Assembly: GCF_028728065.1 (NCBI RefSeq)
Contig: NZ_CP117811.1
Location: forward strand, 1,488,001-1,552,000
From: Lentisphaera profundi
GTDB taxonomy: Bacteria > Verrucomicrobiota > Lentisphaeria > Lentisphaerales > Lentisphaeraceae
Length of the DNA: 64,000 bases
Direction: 5' to 3'
Of this stretch, positions 36,513-46,100 are shown piece by piece. Each line of letters begins with the position of its first letter. Position 1 is the stretch's first letter. A program made the translations under genes and the position numbers. The notes beneath the pieces were generated by a model. The model saw nothing but the letters and a program-made list of their open reading frames with translations. It did not search any database and had not been told where the DNA came from.

Positions 36513-36523
36513 AATTTTTTTCC

Positions 36524-37717
36524 TTAGTTATAATTTTCTGCTAAAAGAGTCATAATGTGTTGCACACGGAAGTTTTCATTGGGGAAATTGCGTTTTACAG
36601 AGGCTGACCATTGCTGCATGCAGATGGCATTGGCCGTTGTAATAATGACTTCTTGTCCCGTGTGTTTTTGGAGGAACAAGACTTTTTCGTCAATGATTTT
36701 TTCAGAGTTCTCTGCCTTTTCAATATTGTAGGTTCCAGCGGCACCACAACAGTCTTGGCAGGAGGGAGCATAAGTGACGTCTGAGCCCAAAATCTCCAGG
36801 ACATTTTTTGGGATTTCCTGAACTCCCTGACCGTGATAGAGGTGGCAGGGCATATCGATGAAAATTTTGGCATTTTGAACTTTTTTGGGTTGCTTGAGTT
36901 CCATTTTACCCAAATAGGACAAGGCATCCATAACTGGACTCGCCAGGGCGTGTTGCAGGCTCAAGCCACAGCCGGCGGCATTGGTAAGAACAGCTTTATC
37001 TTTATTTTGATCAAAGACCGCCTGATTCTTTTGGTCTAATTTTTCTTTGTCTTTAAGGCCTGAATGTTCGTGAATGGCGCCACAGCATTGTTGTTCTTTG
37101 GGGACTTCAACTTGAATGCCATTAGCCGCCAATACATCGATGGTGGAAAAGTTGATCTCGGGATAAAAGTTCTCGGTGTGACAACCCGTGAAGAAACGTA
37201 CCGATTCACCCTTGGCGCCTTCTCGTTTTTGCGCTTCTTTTGCATAGCTATAACTGGATTTAAATAGGCTTGTCTTACCCGGCGGAATGAGTGGGTCCAC
37301 TTGAATGCCAGCATTGCGCAACCAGCGCATGGGTAGGGTGGCGGCTTTCATTAAAAATGGCTTTTTTGCTAAGCCCGCAATAGCTTTGACTTTTGGGTTA
37401 ATTTTTTTGCCTTGTTCAACTTGCTTGATGCGCTGTTCCATGAGGATTTCTCCGTAGGGAACATTGGCGGGACAGGCTGTTTCACAAGCGAGGCAACCGA
37501 GGCATTCGCTGGTGTAGTGATTGATTTTTTCTGCTTGCTGAGTTCGACCTTCATCTTCTGCTCGCCACATGGCTAAGCGGCCACGAGGTGAGTTATTTTC
37601 GTTACCCGTGAGTTTGTAGGTTGGGCATTGATCTAAACAAAGACCGCAGTGAACGCAGTTCAGAAGCTTATTGGATTCCTGGGTCAGTAAATTTTGTATG
37701 CGTAATTCGTTGCTCAT
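36524..37717 (-). CDS. GlcF-like (Fe-S)-binding oxidase subunit
   Basis: 397 residues. Two 4Fe-4S ferredoxin motifs are present (C21/C24/C27/C31 and C72/C75/C78/C82), followed by two CCG domains ('QQCCGAIHEHSG' and 'QDCCGAAGTYN'). This is the arrangement of glycolate/lactate oxidase subunit GlcF. It passes electrons from the FAD subunits to quinone at the inner membrane. The ATG overlaps the GlcE-like stop (4 bases), so the three subunits are translationally coupled. In this context lactate from the deoxysugar pathway is a more likely substrate than glycolate, but both are possible. Confidence 0.87.
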   Translation of the reverse strand: MSNELRIQNLLTQESNKLLNCVHCGLCLDQCPTYKLTGNENNSPRGRLAMWRAEDEGRTQQAEKINHYTSECLGCLACETACPANVPYGEILMEQRIKQVEQGKKINPKVKAIAGLAKKPFLMKAATLPMRWLRNAGIQVDPLIPPGKTSLFKSSYSYAKEAQKREGAKGESVRFFTGCHTENFYPEINFSTIDVLAANGIQVEVPKEQQCCGAIHEHSGLKDKEKLDQKNQAVFDQNKDKAVLTNAAGCGLSLQHALASPVMDALSYLGKMELKQPKKVQNAKIFIDMPCHLYHGQGVQEIPKNVLEILGSDVTYAPSCQDCCGAAGTYNIEKAENSEKIIDEKVLFLQKHTGQEVIITTANAICMQQWSASVKRNFPNENFRVQHIMTLLAENYN

Positions 37718-38607
37718 GGAGTTAATCCTAATTGCTCGAGGTATTTGTGGTGACTGGCCTCATTATTTGAATTGATAGCTGGGCTGTAGTTTTTACTTTT
37801 GATGAAACCGCCATCAATGGCGAGTTCCTGGTTCCATTGATCTATGACTTCTGGGCTTAAAGCCTGCTCAGATTTCCAGATGATACTGGCATTGCCATAG
37901 TGCAGGATTCCCGTACCTGCCAGCTCTTTTTGCATGAGCTCACACCACTGCATGCTATCGCTAATTTTACAGTGAATAACGGTGAGTTCATCCTTCATGC
38001 TAAAGGGGAAAGAATAGTCGTAGGCTGTGATTGAAAGCTGATTATTCTTTGCACGCTTTGCCATTTCTTGTAAGAGGACTTCGATCTCGGTCTGTTCACC
38101 ATGAAAACTTACGTAGACTTCTTTTTGACTGTAATTGAGGTCCAGGACATCAATGGCAAGGGCCCAGGGGCTGCGGGCTAATGCCGAGCAAAAGGATAAG
38201 AGGTCTTCTAGCTCACCGTTGATTTTAACTGATTGAATTTTGTTGAGCGGGCGTAAACGCAGAACGAGATCTTTGGGCTCGAGTATTGACCAGCCGCCAT
38301 AGGCGATAGCTCGAGTAAAGTCAAAGCCAGTGACATTTTTAACTACTCGGCCGCCGATGGAGATTTCTTGACCTTTGTAAGAAATGTTCATGCCTAGGAT
38401 ATTGTCAGCCCAAGAACCGTAAATCATGGAATAGCTCGAGATGGGGCTGAGTTTGAGCATGTCTAAAAGACTGGCATCATCATCCCAGGCTAAGGGGAAA
38501 TAGAGCTGATCCTTTTCAATACTTGATTTAAGCTCAGAGAGTTTGATCTGAGCAGGGACACAAATAGACATGTCATCTGGATCATAAAAGTGCTTGAGTC
38601 GGGTCAT
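37714..38607 (-). CDS. GlcE-like FAD-binding oxidase subunit
   Basis: 297 residues from the ATG at 38607, one base after the GlcD stop and with GGAAAG upstream. A longer frame would overlap GlcD by 44 bases and is less likely. The protein is a shortened FAD-binding oxidase domain with 'IGGRVVKNVTGFDFTRA', the hallmark of GlcE, which partners GlcD and GlcF. The usual N-terminal FAD-binding motif is weak, as in GlcE proteins generally. Confidence 0.82.
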   Translation of the reverse strand: MTRLKHFYDPDDMSICVPAQIKLSELKSSIEKDQLYFPLAWDDDASLLDMLKLSPISSYSMIYGSWADNILGMNISYKGQEISIGGRVVKNVTGFDFTRAIAYGGWSILEPKDLVLRLRPLNKIQSVKINGELEDLLSFCSALARSPWALAIDVLDLNYSQKEVYVSFHGEQTEIEVLLQEMAKRAKNNQLSITAYDYSFPFSMKDELTVIHCKISDSMQWCELMQKELAGTGILHYGNASIIWKSEQALSPEVIDQWNQELAIDGGFIKSKNYSPAINSNNEASHHKYLEQLGLTP

Positions 38608-38608
38608 T

Positions 38609-40069
38609 TTAGGCTTTCCTTTCGTGTTTGTGTGGAGCGCAACAACCGACAAAGGATCTTTGCGGGATGATTTTCCCTGGGTTCATTTGGTCGTTGATGT
38701 TGAGGGCACGGAGTAGGCTCATTTGAAAATCAATTTCTTCAGGAGAAAAAATTTGGTCGAGGTAACAGCTCTTATCATTTCCTAAGCCGTGTTCGCCAGA
38801 TAGGGTGCCGCCTAGCTCAATGACTTTGGCGATGAGTTTATTGGAAAGAGTCTTGATGTTTTTCATTTCTTCAGGAACTCGATCGTCAAATAAAAAGTTG
38901 GGGTGCAAGTTGCCGTCGCCAGCGTGGAATACATTGAGTACAGGTATGTCTAATTCATCGCCCAAGTCATAGATGTATTGCAAGACTTCTTGTAAGTGAG
39001 CCCTAGGAATAACGGCATCCTGAATCATCAGGCCGGGACTTAATTGTCCCATAAGGCCACCAGCGACTTTGCGAGCCTTCCAAAGTTTGAGGCGTTTTTC
39101 ATCATCATCTTCAGCACTGACTTTAGTAGCGTCGTGACTTTGGAGAATTTGTTTGACTTGCTCCACACGACAATCCACCAGTGGAGCTGGACCGTCGATT
39201 TCGGTAAGGATTACCCAGGACTTCTTGTCGATGCCAACCGCCATATTGGAGTTTTCTACCAATTGCACGACAGCATTATCAATGAACTCAATGGCCACGG
39301 GTGGGGTGGGCATATGCACCAGTTCATTAATGGCTTTAGTACAGGATTGTAAGTCTTTGTATTCAGCGAGGAAAGTCCACACTTTTTCCGGGATGGGTTT
39401 GAGTTTAAGCCAAATTTTGGTGATGATGCCAAGGGTGCCTTCTGAACCGACCATGAGGCTGTTCCAATGGAAAGTTCCCACTGAGCCACCTTGGGCACTG
39501 GGGCCGCCAAAACGAACCAATTGCCCATCTTGTTGGATCACTTCCATACCCAAAACGTAATTGGCGGTTACACCATAGCGAAAACAGCGAATGCCACCGG
39601 CATTTTCAGCCACATTGCCTCCGAGAGTGGAGGCAAAACCACTGGAGGGGTCGGGGGGATAAAAGAGGGCATGTTCCTTAAGGTGAGTATTGAGTCGATT
39701 GAGGACCAGGCCCGGTTCAACGACGCAGTACATGTCGTCTGGATTGATCTCTAAAACTTTGTTCAAGCGTGAAAGGTGAATGATGAGTCCACCTTCAAGA
39801 GCCACTGGACCACCGGATAAAGATGTGCCAGCTCCTCTTACTGTGTAGGGGAAGCCGCAGTCCTGGGCGACTTTCAAAATAGGAGCGATTTCATCGGCAT
39901 TATTAACGATAATAACGCAATCAGGTAGGTAGCGGTGAAAGCCCAGGCCATCATTTTCGTAAACGGTGAGCTCTGCTTGATCAGTCAAAACCTGGGCTTG
40001 TGGACAAGCCTTTTTGAGTGCTTGAGTCCAGGTATCTTGCCATTGAATTTTTTCTGTATGTAGGTCCAT
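38609..40069 (-). CDS. GlcD-like FAD-linked 2-hydroxyacid oxidase subunit
   Basis: 486 residues. The PCMH-type FAD domain has 'YTVRGAGTSLSGGPVALEGG' and 'LFYPPDPSSGFASTLGGN'. The C-terminal FAD-oxidase domain has 'VLNVFHAGDGNLHPN' and 'GTLSGEHGLGNDK', the metal/substrate motifs of glycolate/D-lactate dehydrogenases. It oxidises a 2-hydroxyacid with FAD and hands electrons to GlcE/F. It is first gene of a seven-gene minus-strand operon, divergent from the FCD-type regulator. Confidence 0.9.
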   Translation of the reverse strand: MDLHTEKIQWQDTWTQALKKACPQAQVLTDQAELTVYENDGLGFHRYLPDCVIIVNNADEIAPILKVAQDCGFPYTVRGAGTSLSGGPVALEGGLIIHLSRLNKVLEINPDDMYCVVEPGLVLNRLNTHLKEHALFYPPDPSSGFASTLGGNVAENAGGIRCFRYGVTANYVLGMEVIQQDGQLVRFGGPSAQGGSVGTFHWNSLMVGSEGTLGIITKIWLKLKPIPEKVWTFLAEYKDLQSCTKAINELVHMPTPPVAIEFIDNAVVQLVENSNMAVGIDKKSWVILTEIDGPAPLVDCRVEQVKQILQSHDATKVSAEDDDEKRLKLWKARKVAGGLMGQLSPGLMIQDAVIPRAHLQEVLQYIYDLGDELDIPVLNVFHAGDGNLHPNFLFDDRVPEEMKNIKTLSNKLIAKVIELGGTLSGEHGLGNDKSCYLDQIFSPEEIDFQMSLLRALNINDQMNPGKIIPQRSFVGCCAPHKHERKA

Positions 40070-40151
40070 AATCTTTCTTATGTAAATTTTATAACTGCAA
40101 ATACTATTGAGTTATAATAGGGTATTAGCAAATTGAATTTTAACTAAAAAT

Positions 40152-40167
40152 ATGCAAAATATTGCAT
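40152..40167. promoter_or_regulatory. inverted repeat in the divergent promoter region, candidate operator
   Basis: ATGCAA-AATA-TTGCAT lies midway between the divergent starts of the GlcD gene (40069) and the FCD regulator (40261), flanked by runs of A and T. Its position and symmetry make it the best candidate site for the regulator. The rest of the 191-base gap is AT-rich promoter sequence. Confidence 0.5.
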
Positions 40168-40260
40168 TTTTATATATTTTATTCAAAAATTAGCTCTGTA
40201 AATGTTTGGTAAATTAAGCATTTATCTCTAAGTTTTAGGAGTTAAAGAAAGGCGAAGTTA

Positions 40261-41157
40261 ATGAGTAAAGATTTAAGTGTTTATATAAAGCAAGTTTATA
40301 ATTCCTGGCTTGATCTATTAAAAGGTAGGGATGAAAGTGCTTTGTTGACCGATGGCGACTTATCTAAAAAATTTGATGTCAGTCGTTTTACTGTTCAACG
40401 GGCCAAATCTCTACTAGAAGAAAATGGTACACTGATCATTCAGGGACACAAGAAATCTTTTGGACGAGCAGTTGTTCAGGACGATTACTTCGAGGTATCT
40501 GAGAGTTCGGAGAAGAGGTCGACGCAGATTGTGAAAGAGATTCTTATGGACTTGGGTTCGGGTCACTACCAAGCGGATCAAGCTTTAAGCGAAACCGACT
40601 TAGCTAAAAAATACGGTTGTCATTTAGCTCTTATTCGAGAAGTACTGTTGTCCATTCAATCTTATGGCTTAGTTCTTAAGAATGGTCGCAGTCAGTGGCG
40701 AGTTGTCCCTATTAATGCTGAAAGTACTAGAGAAGTGGTGGAGTTGCGCGAGGCTATAGAGCTCTTTGCCTTGAAGCAAATGCTAGAGCGCGATAGTGGA
40801 GATCCAGTCCGCAGAAATTTTGAGGCCCTTTATGATTTACATGAGGAGATGTTGTGTAATCAGGGTGATTATGGCATTGAGCAGTTTATGGAGCTGGATA
40901 ATAAGTTTCATCACGGTTTGATCGAAGCCTGCTCTAATCGTTTTTTCGATCGTTATAAGTTGCTGATTAGTTTCTTTATCTATAACACTTTGCGGGTTCG
41001 TGAACAAGATGAAGGTAGTTTTTCTGGTTTGATTCATCACCTAAACGTACTGCGTTATTGTAAAGAAAATAAAAAGAACCAAGCGCTAAAAGAAATGCAA
41101 AAGCATATTCACGTATCTGGTTCAGTTCTTGCGGAAATCGCAAGCTTTAGGAAATAA
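40261..41157 (+). CDS. FCD-type GntR regulator with two winged-helix domains
   Basis: 298 residues. Residues about 25-65 read as a GntR winged helix ('LTDGDLSKKFDVSRFTVQRA'). A second one follows at about 87-147 ('LSETDLAKKYGCHLALIREV'). The C-terminal part from about 155 ('VELREAIELFALKQML', 'DNKFHHGLIEAC') is an FCD ligand domain with the usual metal-binding His. FadR/FCD proteins normally have one DNA-binding domain. The location next to the glcD operon suggests control by a hydroxyacid or sugar acid. AAAGG stands before the ATG. It is followed by a second GntR-type gene. Confidence 0.82.
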   Translation: MSKDLSVYIKQVYNSWLDLLKGRDESALLTDGDLSKKFDVSRFTVQRAKSLLEENGTLIIQGHKKSFGRAVVQDDYFEVSESSEKRSTQIVKEILMDLGSGHYQADQALSETDLAKKYGCHLALIREVLLSIQSYGLVLKNGRSQWRVVPINAESTREVVELREAIELFALKQMLERDSGDPVRRNFEALYDLHEEMLCNQGDYGIEQFMELDNKFHHGLIEACSNRFFDRYKLLISFFIYNTLRVREQDEGSFSGLIHHLNVLRYCKENKKNQALKEMQKHIHVSGSVLAEIASFRK

Positions 41158-41248
41158 AGGTTATAAAAGGTTAATTTATTTTTTATTAAGTCTTGCATAG
41201 TCGCTCATCTTCTACTATACTTTTAATAAAGATAAAGATATAGCAGAG

Positions 41249-42355
41249 ATGGTAATGAATAAGAATGACTATAATTTGAGCAAAACGATTGCCGGGGAAA
41301 TTCGTTCGTGGATTATTAAAGGTAAGCTCAAGCCCCAGGATAAGCTCACACCTCGCGCAGAGTTGGAGCAGCGCTTTTCCACGACTCCTAAGACAATTCA
41401 GAAATCCTGTGATCAACTTGTACAGAGCGGTTTTCTTAAAGTTGTACCGCGCAGGGGAACCTATATAGCTGATTACCTACCCCATAAGTATAACTTTGCA
41501 GTTCTCATTAAATCAAAAGCTGATTCACCCGGTTGGACCAATTATTGGTCCGTGATCCAAAAAGTCTGTGGCGAAATCAGTAAAAGTAGTCGCTTTAATT
41601 TTGAAGTTAGAACAGATGTTAATGTAGAGACTCGATCGGAGTCCTACCTCAAGCTTTTAGATGATGTAGAAAGCCAGCGCTTAGCCGGAGTTGTTTTTGC
41701 GATGAACGCAAAGGACTTTCTTGGAACAGCTACCTTGGAGTCACAACAACTGCAAAGGTTTTCTCTCAATCACAATAATTTAAACATTCCTTCTCTTAGT
41801 TTGTCTATGGAGACTTTCTCTCGTAAAGCCTTGGCTAAACTCAAATCATTAAAGGCTCAAAAGGTAGCAGCCCTAATGCCCATGGGGTTTAATGATGAAC
41901 AAAAAGATGCAGTGTTACTACAGGCAAAGAACTTAGGTCTTGAGATGGACGAGTCCATGCTTCAATCTTTGGATATCCACCATTTATCATGGGTAAAAAA
42001 TATATTGTCACTGATGTTCGCAGTCGAAGATAAACCCGATGCACTGATTGTCTTTGACGATAACTTTTTGCCAGAAGTTGAAGGCGTTTTGGAGGGTCTA
42101 AAGCTGATTGGCAAGGTGCAAATTTTGAGCCACGCCAACTTTCCTTTATTGCAGAAAAGTAATCATTCGTGCTTGCGTCTTGGCTATGATGTACGGGATG
42201 TTTTCCAACAGATTATAAATCACATCAATAAGCAAAGGCTTGGCGCAGAAGTATTAGCTGAACTTGTAGTTGAAGCCAAATTTGAAGAAGAATTATGCGC
42301 CATAGAGCATTCAAAAAATTTAGAAAAAGTTAGCCAGCTTGTAGCCATAAGCTAA
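41249..42355 (+). CDS. GntR-type HTH regulator with LacI-type effector domain
   Basis: 368 residues. The GntR winged helix is at about 10-75 ('LTPRAELEQRFSTTPKTIQ', 'PRRGTYIADY'). The remainder folds like the periplasmic-binding domain of LacI regulators ('YNFAVLIKSKADSPGWTNYW', 'DALIVFDDNF'). An ATG two codons later could also be the start; neither has a strong ribosome site. It lies directly ahead of the pseudopilin (10-base gap) and the long plus-strand operon, which it probably regulates in response to a sugar. Confidence 0.82.
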   Translation: MVMNKNDYNLSKTIAGEIRSWIIKGKLKPQDKLTPRAELEQRFSTTPKTIQKSCDQLVQSGFLKVVPRRGTYIADYLPHKYNFAVLIKSKADSPGWTNYWSVIQKVCGEISKSSRFNFEVRTDVNVETRSESYLKLLDDVESQRLAGVVFAMNAKDFLGTATLESQQLQRFSLNHNNLNIPSLSLSMETFSRKALAKLKSLKAQKVAALMPMGFNDEQKDAVLLQAKNLGLEMDESMLQSLDIHHLSWVKNILSLMFAVEDKPDALIVFDDNFLPEVEGVLEGLKLIGKVQILSHANFPLLQKSNHSCLRLGYDVRDVFQQIINHINKQRLGAEVLAELVVEAKFEEELCAIEHSKNLEKVSQLVAIS

Positions 42356-42365
42356 GGAGAAAAAA

Positions 42366-43181
42366 ATGAGAAAAAAGCAAGTTTCACTTATAGAGATTTT
42401 AGTGGTCGTCGCCATTATTGGTATTTTAGCATCCTTACTACTACCTGCTTTGGGAAAAGCTCGAGACACATCTCGTAAAGCTGTTTGTAAGAATAACTTA
42501 AAACAATTGAGCCTTGCCACCATTTCCTATGAAATGGATTTTGAGTCTCTACCAGCTTTGGGAGGTAATAGCGCTCCTTGGTATGGTGCTCATACAGCGG
42601 ACGCCATGCTAATGCTCTATGAAGATTACCTTGGTGGTGGATTGCAAGGTGAGAGTTCAATAAAAAATGCAGTTAAATTTAACCCACCAAGTTTCTACAT
42701 TTGCCCTAGTAACCCGAAAGAAAGTTACTGGTCAGGGAGATATGGTTCCTATGGTTTATTTGCGGGTTCATCAAATGACATAAAAATGAGTATGGCCGAT
42801 GCGCAAACAGGCTTTTCTAGCATGGCAAATGCAAGTGTTAATGGCCCCTGGGGGACTAGTCCCGCCATGTGGGCGGATATGTCCTTCATCGGTGATTCAT
42901 CACCCTACGGGACAACAGCAGATACCAATCATGCAAAAGGAGGTGTTCCAAACGGTTCCAATGTGAGTCATTTAGATGGTTCGGTATCTTGGTACCGCTA
43001 CTATGGAGCAGATGTACCCACAGAAAAAAGTTTAGCAAAAAGTCCTATTAATGGGCAAGTCTTACAACCCATAACTAGTTTTTTCTTTTATAATGATGGG
43101 ACAGGGAATATTAACACAAGCATTCGCGCAGGAGGCACGTTAGTTACTGGGCGAAGTATGTTTGACTACGGAAGTTTATAA
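42366..43181 (+). CDS. prepilin-type pseudopilin (GspG/DUF1559-like)
   Basis: 271 residues starting MRKKQVSLIEILVVVAIIGI. This has the prepilin peptidase site (S|LIE-type with conserved Glu at +5) and the hydrophobic helix of type II secretion pseudopilins. The rest contains 'CKNNLKQLSLATISYEMDFE' and the C-terminal 'GSNVSHLDGSVSWYRYYG', typical of the large pseudopilin-like family abundant in Lentisphaerota and Planctomycetes. AAGGAG stands right before the ATG. It probably helps display or export enzymes of the operon. The intact relative of the broken gene at 9871. Confidence 0.85.
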   Translation: MRKKQVSLIEILVVVAIIGILASLLLPALGKARDTSRKAVCKNNLKQLSLATISYEMDFESLPALGGNSAPWYGAHTADAMLMLYEDYLGGGLQGESSIKNAVKFNPPSFYICPSNPKESYWSGRYGSYGLFAGSSNDIKMSMADAQTGFSSMANASVNGPWGTSPAMWADMSFIGDSSPYGTTADTNHAKGGVPNGSNVSHLDGSVSWYRYYGADVPTEKSLAKSPINGQVLQPITSFFFYNDGTGNINTSIRAGGTLVTGRSMFDYGSL

Positions 43182-43197
43182 TAAATAAAGGAAAATA

Positions 43198-46100
43198 ATG
43201 AAGGCTTATCAATATACAGTCATGATCATCTTGTGTCTTTTTTCGACACAAGTTATGGCAACACCAACTGAAAATTACGGTTTTAATGCCTTGCCAGCTG
43301 ATGGCAACATCAAGATTGATGGTAAATCCGATGATTGGGATCTATCACAATCAATATTCATCTGTAACGATGTACATTTATATGCCGAAACCTATGCCAT
43401 GCGCTTTGCTGCCCAATACGATAACAAGTATCTGTATCTTCTTGGCTACTGGTACGATAAAACGCCGCTGAATAACCCGGGGCAGGTGAGCGCTGACCAT
43501 GGTTGGCTAGGTGATTCTCTTCAGGTACGCATTATGACAGGTGAACGAAAAACAGCCAAGGTTACCCATGTAACCGCATGGCGTGGCGTTGGGGGTGGTG
43601 ATATCGTTACCTTTCAATACGGTGATATGGCTGTAAAAGGTAAGAAGGTCGTAATAAAAAATGCCAAACTCAATGGTGTATTGCAGGCTTTCGGCGTGCG
43701 TAAGGATGGTAGTGGCTATGTACAAGAGTTGACGATTCCTTGGGAGCTCATCACTAAGGACAAGAAAGCTTTGGTCAAGGGTGATAGACTCAAATTGGCA
43801 GCAGAGGCCAATTTTACGCTTGATAACGGAACTCGTCTAACAATTAAGGGTAACTGGAACCCAGACGGGCCAATCGATCGTATCTTTACCTACAGGAGCC
43901 TTGCACCTTGGGGTTATGCTACACTAGCTGATAAAGCAGCTGCTAAGCCTTTGGACGTTCGCTTGGGTGACGGTAGAACTTTTCCAACGATTATGAACGG
44001 TAAAGAGCCCAGTATTGATTGGACAGGATTAAAAGAAGAAGTGAAGAGCGACGGTTTTAAAAATGTTACCGTAAATGCTCCTGCAGATGGATATGTTTCA
44101 ACAGTCATCAAAGATAAAGACGGTAAAATTGTTCGTCATTTGGCCAATAATCAAAAAGTGAAAAAGGGTGAGAATGTTCTTAGCTGGGATGTTTTGTCGA
44201 CACCAAATTTTGAGACATTGGGCATGCCAATTAAACCGGGGACATATAGCGTCCATAGCTTATGGCACCCAGAGTATGAAATTATGTGGCGTGGTTGGGC
44301 AGGTTCATCTGCGCAAACGCCATGGGAAAATGGCCCAAAAACCAACTGGGGCGGAGACCACGGCTCGCCAACAGCTATAGCCACAGGTGATAAAGGCGTT
44401 TTTCTCGGTTGGTTCAAATCTGAATCGGGCAGGGCCTTGGTGGCAACAGATTTTGATGGCAAGGTGATGTGGCGCAAAAAATTTGGCGGTATGAGTTCCG
44501 TCAAAGGCTTGGCGACTGCTGGTGATATTGTTTTTGTTTTAGGTGGTCCTTCTAGAGGGAAAAGTGCCAATGGTGCTGCCGTTTATAAAATGGATCAGTC
44601 GACAGGGCTTTACAAAGAATGGGCAGGCTCACCCGCTGCAGAATTGGCCATAGATAAACTTAGTGATGACCCTCAGCTTCAGGAGGCAACCGCCATTGCA
44701 GCTTTTGCAGATCGTTTTTATCTAAGTTTTAGTCAGGCAAATAAAGTACGAGCCTACGACAGTAAATCAGGTAAACAGCTTGCGGAATATGATGTGCCGA
44801 AGCCTGCCCAGATCAGTTGTGACCCACAGGGTAATCTATACGTTCTAAGTGGTGGCGATTATACCCTTGATCCCAATGGCTACAATGGCATTCATGAACC
44901 AGCGATCGTAGAAAGTCAGTCAATTTATAAGCTAGATACAACAACAAAAAAAGCGACAAAACTTACCTTTGCTGGGCTTAAAAATGCTTGTGGTATTTAT
45001 GTGGATAAAACAGGTGACGTATACGTAGGCATACGTGAACCCGTTAATCAGGTCTATGTCTACAATGCGAAGGGAAATATCCTCAAAAAAATCGGTCAAC
45101 AAGGTGGTCGTCCTCTAACGGGGCCTTGGAATCAAAATGGAATGCGCTTTGTGTCAGGTGTAGCTATTGACAAAAACAATCAGCTATGGGTTTGTGAAGC
45201 CGACAATCACCCCCTTCGTTTCAGTCGCTGGGATGTCAAGACTGGGGCGTTCTCAAAAGAATTCTTTGGCCCTACAAATTACGGAGCTAGAGGTGCAGCC
45301 ATTAACCCAGAAGATCCTAACAAGATGATGGGTATTAGTGCAGAGTGGGAACTTGACCCTAAAACACAGACCTTTAAATGTCTCGGGGTGATTACCCGCA
45401 AACCTACGGCTAACTCGGTTGCTCTTAAGGCATCCAATGGTCGCGTCTACTTTATTTCAACAACAGAATGGCGTTCAGGCGATATTGATATCTTTGAACG
45501 ACTCGGCGATGGTGACTTTGTCAAACGTGCCAGCTTTACTTACGAAGGAAAACGACTCTTTGGACAGAAGAAAAAAATAGATGCCTCAGTTCCTCAGAAA
45601 ACCCACTACTGGGCAGACCAAAATGGCGATGGCAAAGAGCAAGCAAATGAAGTAACGACGGTTGATTGTATCTTACACTTTAACCCTTGGAACCTTCATG
45701 TGTGGAATGACTTCACTTTCTACTCAGCAGAAAAAGCCTTTCCTCTTAAGGGCTTCACAAAGTGTAATGCGCCAATCTTTGATATTAAGAACCCTGAGAT
45801 TATGCCGGTTGCAGGTGTGGGATCACTCAATAGTGATGTGATGCTGTCTTACAGTCGTAAGGACTGGGGTAAATATAATTCCTGGTATACGGCTTATGAC
45901 CGTAAAACAGGCGAAGAACTTTGGAAGTACCCAAATACCTTTGTAGGGGTTCAGGGTTCACATAAAGGACCTGCATTTCCACAGACTGGTTTGATTCGTG
46001 GTTCCTATGGTCCGCTAACAAGTATTAAACTTCCAGCGCCCATTGGCAATGCCTGGATTTTTACCACTAATGTTGGTGAATGGCATGTATTAACTGAAGA

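Noticed and set aside
37714-38652. Longer GlcE start at 38652
   Set aside because: It would overlap GlcD by 44 bases. The ATG at 38607 lies one base after the stop with a good ribosome site.
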